NCBI GenBank assembly: GCA_913048435.1
Contig: CAJWWC010000004.1
Coordinates: 37,568-101,567 of the forward strand
Direction of reading: 5' to 3'
DNA: 64,000 bases
Source: an uncultured Flavobacteriales bacterium
GTDB taxonomy: Bacteria; Bacteroidota; Bacteroidia; Flavobacteriales; UBA7312
Shown: positions 7,704-17,843 of the stretch, in pieces
Position numbering within the stretch: the first letter of the stretch is position 1
How the letters are laid out: each line of letters begins with the position of its first letter
The notes under the pieces: generated by a model
Database searches by the model: none
Seen by the model: the letters and a program-made list of their open reading frames with translations, nothing else
What the model was told of the DNA's origin: nothing
Made by a program: the position numbers and the translations under genes

Positions 7704-10502
7704 ATGAGTTTATTTGAAAAATATCTTTTAGAAAATAAAGAAAGAAAAATACTTGGTCTTGATCCAAAACCAATAGATGAAAAAGATTTATTAGACGAAA
7801 TAATTGATCAAATTAAAACAATAAATCACGAGTACAGAAATATTTCTCTAGATTTTTTTATTTATAACGTACTACCCGGCACTACTGAGGCAGCTAAATC
7901 AAAATCCAACTTTCTTAAAGAAATAATACTTTCAAATGTTCAAATAAAAGAAATATCAATAGACTTTGCCTTTGAATTATTATCACACATGAAGGGAGGT
8001 CCATCTGTTCAAGTTCTTTTAGATATTGCACTAGAAGAGAAAATACAAATTGCTAAAAAAGCTGCATCAGTGTTAAAAAAGCAAGTTTTTCTTTACGAAG
8101 CTGATATGTTTAGACTTGAAAAAGCTCTGAAAGAAAAAAATGATATAGCAATTGATATTTTAACAAGTTATTCTAAAGCTGAATTTTACACAACATTACC
8201 CGAAATCCCAGAAGAAATTAAAATAGTTACATTCGTTGCTGGAGTTGGTGACATTTCTACAGATTTATTATCACCTGGAAGCGATGCTCATTCCAGATCT
8301 GACAGACAACTTCATGGACAATGTATGTTCGAACATAACAAAGAAAAACAAAACGCTTTAATCAAATTACAAAAAGAACATCCAGACAAAAGAATAATGC
8401 TTGTTGCAGAAAAAGGGACAATGGGTGTTGGTTCATCTAGAATGTCTGGAGTAAATAATGTTGCATTATGGATAGGTGAAAAATCTAGTGATTATATTCC
8501 ATTTATAAATGTAGCTCCTATAGTTGCAGGAACTAACGGTATATCTCCAATTTTTTTAACAACGGTTGGTGTTACAGGAGGTATAGGAATTGATTTAAAA
8601 AATTGGAAGAAAAAACATGACTCAAATGGGAATTTAATTACTGATAATAATGGAGACCCAGTTTTAGAGCAAATTTATTCAGTTGAAACGGGAACGACAT
8701 TTACGATAAATACAAAAAAGAAAAAGCTATATCAAAATGACAAAGAAATAATGGATATTTCTGAATCATTTACTCCTCAAAAATTAGAATTTATGAAAGC
8801 AGGAGGTTCATATGCAATTGTTTTTGGCAAAAAACTACAGTCTTTCTCTTGTAAACTTTTAGGAATCAAAATACCTCAGGTTTACCAAAAATCTAAAGAA
8901 ATATATATTGAAGGACAAGGTTTAACCGCTGTTGAAAAAATATTCAATAAAAATGTAGTTGGTAATTCTAAAAACACTTTACACGCTGGATCCTACACAC
9001 GAGTAAAAGTAAATATTGTTGGCTCACAAGATACTACTGGCCTTATGACATCACAAGAACTTGAAATGATGGCAGCAACTACTATATCTCCTGTTCTTGA
9101 TGCAGGCTATCAATCAGGATGTCATACAGCATCTGTTTGGGATCTAAAATCTCAAGAAAATATACCTAAACTTATGAAGTTTATGTTTGATTTTGGACTT
9201 ATAACAGCGAGACATCCCAACAATAAATATCCTCCAATGACAGACGTTATTCACAAAGTACTTAATGATATTACAATTGATGATTGGTCAATTATAATTG
9301 GAGGAGACTCACATACAAGAATGTCAAAAGGTGTTGCGTTTGGAGCTGATTCTGGAACTGTAGCCCTTGCTCTTGCAACAGGAGAAGCCTCAATGCCTAT
9401 TCCAGAATCTGTAAAGGTTACCTTTAAAGGTAAAATGAAAAATCATCTTGATTTTAGAGATGTAGTTCATGCAACTCAATCTCAAATGCTAAAAAAATTC
9501 AAAGGTGAAAATGTTTTTCAAGGTAGAATTATTGAAGTTCATATTGGGACACTTTTAGCAGATCAAGCATTTACATTTACTGATTGGACTGCTGAGATGA
9601 AAGCAAAAGCATCAATATGCATTTCAGAAAAAGATACTTTGATTAATTCGTTAAAGATAGCAAAAGGTCGAATCGAAAATATGATAGCAAAAAAAATGGA
9701 TAATGAGAAGCAAGTTTTAGCTGGCTTAATTGATAAAGTTAATTTTCGAATTGAAGAACTGAATTCTGACAAAAAATCACCACTAAAACCTGATTCTAAT
9801 GCAAAATATTATGCTGAGTTTGAAGTCAATTTAGATAATATAGATGAGCCAATGATAGCTGATCCTGATGTAAATAATGAAGATATCTCAAAGCGATATA
9901 CTCACGATACAATTCGTAAACTATCGTTCTACAAAGCATCAAAAAAAATCGATTTAGGTTTTGTTGGTTCGTGTATGGTTCATAAAGGAGATATTAAAAT
10001 TGTTGCCAAAATGTTAAAGAATTTAGAAGAAAAAACTAAATGTGTAAAATTTAATGCTCCATTAGTTTTAACTGCCCCCACCTATAATATAATTGACGAA
10101 CTAAAAAGTGAAGGGGACTGGGAGATTCTTCAAAAATATTCAAGTTTTGAATTTGACGATTCTGCACCTAAAAATATTGCAAGAACTAAGTATGAAAATG
10201 TTTTATATCTTGAAAGACCTGGGTGTAATTTATGCATGGGAAATCAAGAAAAAGCAGAGAAAGGTGATAGTGTAATGTCAACATCTACAAGATTATTTCA
10301 AGGACGAGTTGTGAAAGATTCAGATAGGAAAAAAGGTGAGTCTTTACTTGCATCAACTCCTGTTGTAGTTTTATCTGCTATTTTAGGAAGAACACCTTCA
10401 CTTAATGAATATAAACATGCTGTTAAAGGCATAAAACTTACTCGATTTTCTCCGCCTTTACAACAAATGACATCTAGGCCTAATCACCTGCTTTCATATT
10501 AG
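7704..10502 (+). CDS. acnB: Bifunctional aconitate hydratase 2 / 2-methylisocitrate dehydratase
   Basis: Full-length AcnB: KGGPSVQVLLD, GDSHTRMSKGVAFGADSGTVALALATGEASMPIPESV, ERPGCNLCMGNQ. Confidence 0.95.
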   Translation: MSLFEKYLLENKERKILGLDPKPIDEKDLLDEIIDQIKTINHEYRNISLDFFIYNVLPGTTEAAKSKSNFLKEIILSNVQIKEISIDFAFELLSHMKGGPSVQVLLDIALEEKIQIAKKAASVLKKQVFLYEADMFRLEKALKEKNDIAIDILTSYSKAEFYTTLPEIPEEIKIVTFVAGVGDISTDLLSPGSDAHSRSDRQLHGQCMFEHNKEKQNALIKLQKEHPDKRIMLVAEKGTMGVGSSRMSGVNNVALWIGEKSSDYIPFINVAPIVAGTNGISPIFLTTVGVTGGIGIDLKNWKKKHDSNGNLITDNNGDPVLEQIYSVETGTTFTINTKKKKLYQNDKEIMDISESFTPQKLEFMKAGGSYAIVFGKKLQSFSCKLLGIKIPQVYQKSKEIYIEGQGLTAVEKIFNKNVVGNSKNTLHAGSYTRVKVNIVGSQDTTGLMTSQELEMMAATTISPVLDAGYQSGCHTASVWDLKSQENIPKLMKFMFDFGLITARHPNNKYPPMTDVIHKVLNDITIDDWSIIIGGDSHTRMSKGVAFGADSGTVALALATGEASMPIPESVKVTFKGKMKNHLDFRDVVHATQSQMLKKFKGENVFQGRIIEVHIGTLLADQAFTFTDWTAEMKAKASICISEKDTLINSLKIAKGRIENMIAKKMDNEKQVLAGLIDKVNFRIEELNSDKKSPLKPDSNAKYYAEFEVNLDNIDEPMIADPDVNNEDISKRYTHDTIRKLSFYKASKKIDLGFVGSCMVHKGDIKIVAKMLKNLEEKTKCVKFNAPLVLTAPTYNIIDELKSEGDWEILQKYSSFEFDDSAPKNIARTKYENVLYLERPGCNLCMGNQEKAEKGDSVMSTSTRLFQGRVVKDSDRKKGESLLASTPVVVLSAILGRTPSLNEYKHAVKGIKLTRFSPPLQQMTSRPNHLLSY

Positions 10503-10527
10503 ATGTGAGTAAATTGACAAAAAATAT

Positions 10528-11757
10528 TTGAAATTATTTATATTAAATATAAAAATTGCTCTTGAGTCAATTAGAACAAATTTACTTAGAACTATACTTA
10601 CTATTTTTATAATTGCTGTAGGAATTTCTGCTCTTGTTGGTATTCAAATAGCTATTGAATCCATAAAATCTTCTATTGATGAAAACTTCACTAGTATGGG
10701 AGCTAATACATTTAATATTAGAAATAAAAGCTCGTCCATCAAAATAGGTAAAAAAGGTACCAAGCCAAAACGCTATGCTTCCATTAGCTATTCTGAAGCT
10801 AAAAGATTTAAAAATGAATTTTACAGTACTTCCTCAATATCATCTTGGGCAAGCTCTACAGCTACTATTTCATATAAATCAAAAAATAGCGAACCTAATA
10901 TAAATATTACTGGTACTGATGAAAACCATTTACTAACTGCAGGCTATAAAATAGCTGAAGGGAGGAATTTTACATTTGATGAAGTTAAACAAGGAAAGCA
11001 TGTAATTATTATTGGTGAAGATATCAAAAAGAATGTATTTGAAAAATCAAAGGCAATTGGTAAAATTATTTCTTTAGGTGGAAATAAGTATAAAGTCATA
11101 GGTGTCCTTAAAAAAAAAGGAGCTAGTATGAGTTTTGGTGGAGACAAAACTTGTCTTATCCCACTAACTAATGCTAGACAATATTTTGGCTTTCCAAATC
11201 AATCATTTACAATCAGTATATTATCATCTAACGCTGAAAAATTAAATGCTACTATTGGTGAAGCCGTTGCAGTGATGCGTATTGTAAGAAAGTTAAAGCC
11301 TATTGAAGAAGATAATTTCGAAATTATAAGAAGCGATAATTTAACACAAGTGATGCTCGAAAATATAAAATATGTGACAATTGCATCTTTATTAATTGGT
11401 ACCATTACATTGTTTGGGTCTGCTGTAGGTTTAATGAACATAATGTTGGTATCAGTTACAGAGCGTACCAAAGAAATTGGTATACGTAAAGCACTAGGTG
11501 CCACAGCGAAAGTAATTCAATGGCAATTTCTAGTAGAAGCTATTGTTATATGTCAAATCGGTGGAATAATTGGTATTATTTTGGGAATAATAATAGGAAA
11601 TCTAACTTCCTTAGTTATAGGTAGTAATCTAGTCATACCATGGATGTGGATGATTTCTGGTGTTGCTTTATGTATTGTTGTAGGTTTGTGCTCAGGGATT
11701 TTTCCAGCAGTCAAAGCTGCTAAACTTGATCCAATTGAGGCATTAAGGCACGAATAA
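10528..11757 (+). CDS. ABC transporter permease, MacB/FtsX-like (TTG start)
   Basis: ESIRTNLLRTILTIFIIAVGI N-terminus; VTERTKEIGIRKALGAT; C-terminal PAVKAAKLDPIEALRHE. Confidence 0.92.
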   Translation: MKLFILNIKIALESIRTNLLRTILTIFIIAVGISALVGIQIAIESIKSSIDENFTSMGANTFNIRNKSSSIKIGKKGTKPKRYASISYSEAKRFKNEFYSTSSISSWASSTATISYKSKNSEPNINITGTDENHLLTAGYKIAEGRNFTFDEVKQGKHVIIIGEDIKKNVFEKSKAIGKIISLGGNKYKVIGVLKKKGASMSFGGDKTCLIPLTNARQYFGFPNQSFTISILSSNAEKLNATIGEAVAVMRIVRKLKPIEEDNFEIIRSDNLTQVMLENIKYVTIASLLIGTITLFGSAVGLMNIMLVSVTERTKEIGIRKALGATAKVIQWQFLVEAIVICQIGGIIGIILGIIIGNLTSLVIGSNLVIPWMWMISGVALCIVVGLCSGIFPAVKAAKLDPIEALRHE

Positions 11758-11802
11758 AAACTTCAAGTCTTTAAAGTTTATTGTTGTTTATCAACAAAAT
11801 AT

Positions 11803-12246
11803 TTACTGAGAAACAACCTCAACACTAACAGAGGCGTTAACTTCTCTGTGTAAACGAACTTCAGCAGAATATAATCCTATAGTTTTAATGTTGTTTAACT
11901 TGATAAATTTACGATCTACAGTGTGACCTAATTTTTCTAACTCGTCTGCTAAGTGGTTAGAGGTCACCGAACCAAACAATTGCTTACCACCTTCAATAGT
12001 TTTAGCAGCAATAGTCACTGTTAAACCATTAATACTGTCGGCAATTTTATTAGCATCTTCAATAATCTTATTTTCTTTGTTAGCTCTTTGTCGTAAATTT
12101 TCAGATAGAATTTTACGAGCAGATTCTGTAGCTAATATAGCATGACCACGAGGTATTAAATAGTTGCGACCAAAACCGTTTTTTACATTCACAATTTCGT
12201 CTTTAAAGCCTAATTTCTCGACATCTTCTAATAATATCAATTCCAT
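11803..12246 (-). CDS. rplI: 50S ribosomal protein L9
   Basis: MELILLEDVEKLGFKDEIVNVKNGFGRNYLIPRG. Confidence 0.97.
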   Translation of the reverse strand: MELILLEDVEKLGFKDEIVNVKNGFGRNYLIPRGHAILATESARKILSENLRQRANKENKIIEDANKIADSINGLTVTIAAKTIEGGKQLFGSVTSNHLADELEKLGHTVDRKFIKLNNIKTIGLYSAEVRLHREVNASVSVEVVSQ

Positions 12247-12255
12247 AGTTGTAAA

Positions 12256-12519
12256 TTATTTTAGCATATCGCCAACATATGGCATTAATGCCAAATGACG
12301 GCACCTTTTGATAGCTTGTGAAACTTTTCTTTGGTACTTTAATGAGGTTCCTGTAATTCTTCTTGGAAGAATTTTACCTTGCTCATTGACGAATCTCATA
12401 AGGAAGTCAGGGTCCTTGTAGTCAATGTATTTAATTCCAGACTTTTTAAATCTACAGTATTTTTTAGTATTTCTGTTATTTACATCAACGGGTGATAAGT
12501 ATCTAATATCATCTGCCAT
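12256..12519 (-). CDS. rpsR: 30S ribosomal protein S18
   Basis: [21 protein letters not shown]...[30 protein letters not shown]. Confidence 0.97.
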   Translation of the reverse strand: MADDIRYLSPVDVNNRNTKKYCRFKKSGIKYIDYKDPDFLMRFVNEQGKILPRRITGTSLKYQRKVSQAIKRCRHLALMPYVGDMLK

Positions 12520-12521
12520 AA

Positions 12522-12872
12522 CTATGCTTGTTCTTTGTTAGTATTTAATCTTTTTCTTCTGCTTTCAGCATACAAAATAGCGTGCTTGTCGAGCTTAACA
12601 GTTAACCAACGCATTAAACGCTCATCACGTTTGTAAGCTAGTTCAAGTTTGTCATTAATATCTTTTTTATCAGAGGTAAATTCAATGAGATAATAAAAAC
12701 CAGTTTTTTTGTTTTGGATGCTATAGGCCATCTTTTTTAGACCCCAATGCTCCTCGGCAATAATTTTTGCCTTACTTTCTTTCAAAAGCTTGGTAAACTT
12801 TTGAACCGTCTCCTTCATCTGATTTTCAGACAAAACGGGATTCAAAATGAAAACGGTTTCGTAATGGTTCAT
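12522..12872 (-). CDS. rpsF: 30S ribosomal protein S6
   Basis: [16 protein letters not shown]...[24 protein letters not shown]. Confidence 0.96.
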   Translation of the reverse strand: MNHYETVFILNPVLSENQMKETVQKFTKLLKESKAKIIAEEHWGLKKMAYSIQNKKTGFYYLIEFTSDKKDINDKLELAYKRDERLMRWLTVKLDKHAILYAESRRKRLNTNKEQA

Positions 12873-12914
12873 AATGTTAAATTTTAATTTTATTCTTTTT
12901 TTTTAAAAGGGTTG

Positions 12915-12945
12915 CAAATGTAGAATAATTTTTAAAATAAACAAA
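12915..12945 (-). promoter_or_regulatory. Bacteroidota housekeeping promoter for rpsF-rpsR-rplI
   Basis: On the minus strand: TTTG (12945-12942), 19-nt spacer, TACATTTG (12922-12915), an exact match to TTTG-N19-TAnnTTTG. Confidence 0.75.
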
Positions 12946-13075
12946 GTATAATTATCAGCAAAACAACAAATTTAAGTAATTCAAAAAAGAACTATTTTCT
13001 CAAAAAAAATCTTAAAAATATATGTTTAAATAATCACTAAAAACAATTTATTTAAAGTCATTAGGAACATTATAT

Positions 13076-13083
13076 TATATTTG
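13076..13083 (+). promoter_or_regulatory. -7 element TATATTTG upstream of dnaX
   Basis: Matches TAnnTTTG; overlaps the TTG start called by the ORF track, favouring the downstream ATG. Confidence 0.45.
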
Positions 13084-13101
13084 TTTAACTTAATGTTCGA
13101 T

Positions 13102-14862
13102 ATGGAAAACTTTGTTGTTTCAGCACGTAAATACCGTCCTTCTAGCTTCAAAACTGTTGTTGGTCAGCAATCTATTACCAAAACACTAAAAAACGCTATT
13201 AAAAACAACCATCTGGCTCACGCATTTTTATTCTGCGGTCCTCGTGGAGTTGGTAAAACATCATGTGCACGTATTTTGGCTAAAACCATAAATTGTATAA
13301 ATCTCAATAAAGAATTAGAAGCTTGTAATGAATGTGAATCCTGTCATGGCTTTAATAACAACCATTCATTCAATATTCACGAATTAGACGCAGCATCAAA
13401 CAATGGTGTAGATAAAATTCGTGAATTAGTAGATCAGGTACGATTTGCACCTCAGGTAGGAAAATACAATATTTATATAATAGACGAAGTACACATGTTA
13501 TCTCAAGCAGCATTTAACGCTTTTCTCAAGACCCTTGAAGAGCCTCCTTCTCATGCTTTGTTTATTCTTGCTACCACTGAAAAACATAAAATTATTCCTA
13601 CTATTTTATCACGCTGTCAAATATTTGATTTTAAGCGTATAGAAATTTCAGATATTGTAAATCATCTGTCATATGTAGCTGAAAACGAAAAAATAGAAGC
13701 TGAGCAAGAAGCTTTACACATAATTGCTCAAAAAGCCGATGGTGCGTTAAGGGACGCCTTGTCTATTTTTGATCAAATTATTAGTTTTAGTGGCGATAGA
13801 CTAACTTATCAAATGGTTACACAAAACCTCAACATACTTGATAATGACTATTACTTTAGAGTAAGCGATGCTTTACATAATTCGGATATTCCTTCAGTAC
13901 TTAATGAATTCAACGAAATTCTATGTAATGGTTTTGACGGCCATCATTTCATCAACGGTCTAGGAAGGCACTTCAGAAACTTATTAGTTACGAAAGATAA
14001 AGATACTATTAGTCTATTGGAAGTAGGAGACAGTATTAAACAACGATACTTAGAACAAAGCCAAACTTGGCATCAAAAACATTTATTACAAGCTCTTGAA
14101 CTTTGCAATAAAGTGGACTTGAACTACAAAATAAGTAATAATAAGCGTCTATTAGTTGAAATTACACTAATGCAAATTTGTGGCGTTAAAGAAGATATTA
14201 ACACAGCAGAAAAAAAAACTTTCGTAGTTACACAAAACAAATCAGAAAATAATGTAAAAAAGGAAAATAAAGACAAAAGTGAAGTTTTAACTTCAACAAT
14301 TTCTACAAACTTTGAAGAAAATAAAAATTTAGAAATTGACCTACCCCAGCAGTCCAAAAAAGCAATTAAGATTGTCAATTTTAAAGAGGAAATTAAAAAA
14401 ACTACTATTTCTATTAATCCTAATTCTGAAGTAAAAAAAGAAAATGAAAATAAGGATGAAAGTGTAGAACATCAAAAAAAATATGAAGAAAAAGCGTTTT
14501 TACAAGAAGATCTCAACGAGAAATGGGAACAATACGCCAATGAAAAAGAGAATTTTGGCAAACATAATTTACTTTCTATAATAAAAGATAAAAAAGCCAT
14601 ATTAAAAGAGAACTTCAATGTGCACCTTATACTGGACAATAAAGTTCAAGAAGAAGTGATAAACGATGAAAAGACCAAGCTTTTGGGATATCTAAAGTCA
14701 AAACTTGAAAACAATAGTATTTACTTAACAATTGAGGTATCAGTTAAAAAAAAAGAAGAAATGAAAGCTTATACTGCTGAAGATAAATTTAAAAAAATGG
14801 TTAATAAAAATCCCAAATTGTTGAATCTCAAGAATAAATTCGACCTCGAAATCGACTTCTAA
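13102..14862 (+). CDS. dnaX: DNA polymerase III subunit gamma/tau (start trimmed from 13081)
   Basis: MENFVVSARKYRPSSFKTVVGQQ; Walker A GPRGVGKTSCARILAK; DEVHMLSQAAFNAFLKTLEEPP. Confidence 0.95.
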   Translation: MENFVVSARKYRPSSFKTVVGQQSITKTLKNAIKNNHLAHAFLFCGPRGVGKTSCARILAKTINCINLNKELEACNECESCHGFNNNHSFNIHELDAASNNGVDKIRELVDQVRFAPQVGKYNIYIIDEVHMLSQAAFNAFLKTLEEPPSHALFILATTEKHKIIPTILSRCQIFDFKRIEISDIVNHLSYVAENEKIEAEQEALHIIAQKADGALRDALSIFDQIISFSGDRLTYQMVTQNLNILDNDYYFRVSDALHNSDIPSVLNEFNEILCNGFDGHHFINGLGRHFRNLLVTKDKDTISLLEVGDSIKQRYLEQSQTWHQKHLLQALELCNKVDLNYKISNNKRLLVEITLMQICGVKEDINTAEKKTFVVTQNKSENNVKKENKDKSEVLTSTISTNFEENKNLEIDLPQQSKKAIKIVNFKEEIKKTTISINPNSEVKKENENKDESVEHQKKYEEKAFLQEDLNEKWEQYANEKENFGKHNLLSIIKDKKAILKENFNVHLILDNKVQEEVINDEKTKLLGYLKSKLENNSIYLTIEVSVKKKEEMKAYTAEDKFKKMVNKNPKLLNLKNKFDLEIDF

Positions 14863-14882
14863 TAACTAAAAAAAAAAAAAAC

Positions 14883-17804
14883 ATGAAATCCAAAATAACC
14901 ATTATTCTTGTACTAGTTGCTTTAGCATGGATAGGATATAACGTCAGTAATAATATGAATAAATTAGAAAATAGTTACGAGAAAGTGCAAAATGATCCAA
15001 TGAATGCTAGAATTTATACATTGGAGAATGGGCTTAAAGTTTACCTTTCGGTTTACAGAGACGCTCCAAGAGTACAAACTTACATTGCTGTAAGGGCTGG
15101 TAGCAAAAATGATCCGTCCGATGCAACAGGCTTAGCGCATTATCTTGAGCACATGTTGTTTAAAGGCACTGACAAATACGGTTCTTTAGACTATGCTAAA
15201 GAAGAACCTATGCTTAAAAAAATAGAAACTTTGTATGAAGAGTACCGACAAATTGATATGGATGATACTGAAAATAGAGATCGTTTGTGGGCTCAAATTG
15301 ATTCTGTTTCTGGGGAAGCTGCTAAATTTGCTATCGCTAACGAATACGACAAAATGGTATCTAACATAGGGGCTAAAGGAACCAATGCCTACACCTCTGC
15401 CGAGGCAACTGTTTATGTCAATGATATACCATCCAATCAATTAGAAAAATGGTTAGACATAGAGTCTGAGCGTTTTCGTATGCCTGTCTTCCGTCTATTT
15501 CACACTGAACTAGAGGCTGTATACGAAGAAAAAAACAGAGGCTTGGATAGTGACGGTCGCAAAATGTTTGAGGCTTTATTAGAAGGTCTTTTCCAAAAGC
15601 ATACCTATGGTACCCAAACTACCATAGGTACTATTGAGCACCTTAAGAACCCATCACTTTCAGAAATTAGAAAATATTTCAACAAAAACTATGTGCCAAA
15701 CAACATGGCCATATGTATGTCTGGAGATTTTAATCCTGACTCAGTTATCCATTTGGTCAACCAAAAGTTTGGTGCTTATGAAAGAAAAGATAATCCAGAG
15801 TTCTCTCCTGGAGTTGAAGAACCTATAGCGAAACCAATCATAAAAGATGTATTCGGCCCTGAAACAGAAAGAGTTTACCTAGGCTATCGTTTTCCCGGAG
15901 TAAAAGACAGAGAAACACAAGTAATGCGAATTATTGATATGGTGTTAAGTAATAGTCAAGCAGGTCTTATTGACCTTAACTTGAACCAGCAACAAAAAGT
16001 ACTTCAAGCCAGCTGTTTCCCATACATTCTATCAGACTACAGCACGCATATCTTATATGGTTCTCCAAAGCAGGGGCAATCTTTAGACGAATTGAAAGAC
16101 TTGCTTATTGCCGAAGTAGAAAAAGTTAAAAATGGTGATTTCCCAGATTGGCTTTTACCAGCTATAATAAGCGATATGAAACTTTCCAAAATTAAAGTTT
16201 ACGAAAGTAACTCCAGTAGAGCTAATGAGTTTGTACAATCGTTTATTCAACGTATCGAATGGAAAGACTACGTTAAAGAAATGGAAGTGCTAGAAAGTAT
16301 TAGCAAAGAAGAAGTGATGGAAGTTGCTAAAAAATACTACCAAGACAATTATGTCTATGTGCGTAAAAACTTAGGCGAAGATACAGGAGTTATCAAAGTA
16401 ACAAAACCTGCCATTACTCCTGTTGAAGTTAATAGGGATTCTCAATCGGAGTTCTTGTCTAAAATATTTGAAAAAGAAGTACCCAACATTGAGCCTGACT
16501 TCTTAGATTACGAAAGCGACATAAAACAAGCTGACATCGGTGTACCATTATTGTACATGCAAAACAAAGAAAATAGCAGATTTAAACTATTCTATATCAG
16601 CGATAGAGGTAAAAATCACAGCAAAAAACTGAGTATGGCTATTGACTATTTCAACTTTTTAGGCACTGAAGATATGAGTCCAGCTAAGAAAAAAGAAGAG
16701 TTTTATAAATTAGGTTGCGAATTATCGGTAAGTAGTCAAAACGAACAAAGCTATATCTCTTTGACAGGTCTTGACGATAATTTTGAAGAGTCTGTGAAGC
16801 TTTTCGAAAAATTACTTGCTAATGTAGTTGATAATGAAGAAGCATTAAAAAACCTCAAAATGAATACCCTTAAAAAGAGATCTGATGCTAAACTCAATAA
16901 ACAAACTATTCTTTACAGTGGTATGAGCAATTACGCCAAGTATGGTCCAGTCAATCCGTTTACAAATACGCTTACTGACGATGAAATAATGGCAATTACT
17001 TCAGACGAATTAATTGATATTATCCGAAATATGACTTCTTATGAGCATCGTATTTTATATTACGGGCCAAAGTCATTCGAAGAAACAGAAAAGAGTATCG
17101 CTGAATTACACCCTATTCCTTCTGAATTGAATCCAATCCAAGAAGTAGAGGACTTTAAAGAATTGGACATCAACAAAACATCGGTTTATGTTATAGACTA
17201 CGATATGAAACAAGCCGAAATATTAATGGTAGCTAAAGGTCAAGGATTCAGTGCTGAAAAAATGCCTCTTATCAAACTTCATAACGAATACTTTGGTGGA
17301 AGTATGGGAAGTATTGTTTTCCAAACCTTACGTGAGTCCAAGGCTCTAGCATATTCAGTATATAGTACCTACAGTACACCAAGAGAAAATGATAAATCAC
17401 ATTATGTAACAGCCTATATAGGAACTCAAGCCGATAAATTGGCAGAAGCTATGGTGGGTATGAACGAACTGCTTACAACTATACCTGAAGTTGAAGCTAA
17501 TTTAGAAAATGCTAAAGAGGCAGTAATTCAAAAGATTCGTACTGAACGTATCACCAAAGACCGTGTACTTTTCAACTACGAATCAGCTAAAAGACTGGGC
17601 TATGATTATGACTCTAGAAAAGATATTTTTGACAATATCAATAAGTTCGAAATGTCAGACTTAACTAATTTCCACAACGAGCATATGAGTGGTAACGATT
17701 ATACCATATTAGTACTCGGAAATAAAGATGAGTTAAATATCAAAGCATTGAAAGAATATGGCACAGTAAAATTCTTGTCTTTAGAAGACGTATTCGGATA
17801 CTAA
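14883..17804 (+). CDS. M16 family zinc metallopeptidase, long two-domain form, membrane-anchored
   Basis: HYLEHMLFKG (HxxEH) zinc motif; N-terminal TM/signal; 973 aa. Confidence 0.93.
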   Translation: MKSKITIILVLVALAWIGYNVSNNMNKLENSYEKVQNDPMNARIYTLENGLKVYLSVYRDAPRVQTYIAVRAGSKNDPSDATGLAHYLEHMLFKGTDKYGSLDYAKEEPMLKKIETLYEEYRQIDMDDTENRDRLWAQIDSVSGEAAKFAIANEYDKMVSNIGAKGTNAYTSAEATVYVNDIPSNQLEKWLDIESERFRMPVFRLFHTELEAVYEEKNRGLDSDGRKMFEALLEGLFQKHTYGTQTTIGTIEHLKNPSLSEIRKYFNKNYVPNNMAICMSGDFNPDSVIHLVNQKFGAYERKDNPEFSPGVEEPIAKPIIKDVFGPETERVYLGYRFPGVKDRETQVMRIIDMVLSNSQAGLIDLNLNQQQKVLQASCFPYILSDYSTHILYGSPKQGQSLDELKDLLIAEVEKVKNGDFPDWLLPAIISDMKLSKIKVYESNSSRANEFVQSFIQRIEWKDYVKEMEVLESISKEEVMEVAKKYYQDNYVYVRKNLGEDTGVIKVTKPAITPVEVNRDSQSEFLSKIFEKEVPNIEPDFLDYESDIKQADIGVPLLYMQNKENSRFKLFYISDRGKNHSKKLSMAIDYFNFLGTEDMSPAKKKEEFYKLGCELSVSSQNEQSYISLTGLDDNFEESVKLFEKLLANVVDNEEALKNLKMNTLKKRSDAKLNKQTILYSGMSNYAKYGPVNPFTNTLTDDEIMAITSDELIDIIRNMTSYEHRILYYGPKSFEETEKSIAELHPIPSELNPIQEVEDFKELDINKTSVYVIDYDMKQAEILMVAKGQGFSAEKMPLIKLHNEYFGGSMGSIVFQTLRESKALAYSVYSTYSTPRENDKSHYVTAYIGTQADKLAEAMVGMNELLTTIPEVEANLENAKEAVIQKIRTERITKDRVLFNYESAKRLGYDYDSRKDIFDNINKFEMSDLTNFHNEHMSGNDYTILVLGNKDELNIKALKEYGTVKFLSLEDVFGY

Positions 17805-17808
17805 ATAG

Positions 17809-17816
17809 TACATTTG
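17809..17816 (+). promoter_or_regulatory. -7 element TACATTTG upstream of icd
   Basis: Matches TAnnTTTG 28 bp before ATG; no clear -33. Confidence 0.4.
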
Positions 17817-17843
17817 CAAACTTAAAAACCGAATTAAATTATC

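Noticed and set aside
11199-11504. 101-aa antisense ORF inside the ABC permease (also 10944-11147)
   Set aside because: Shadow ORF of a membrane protein gene.
13081-13101. TTG start for dnaX upstream extension
   Set aside because: Overlaps the TATATTTG promoter element; conserved DnaX N-terminus begins at the ATG at 13102.
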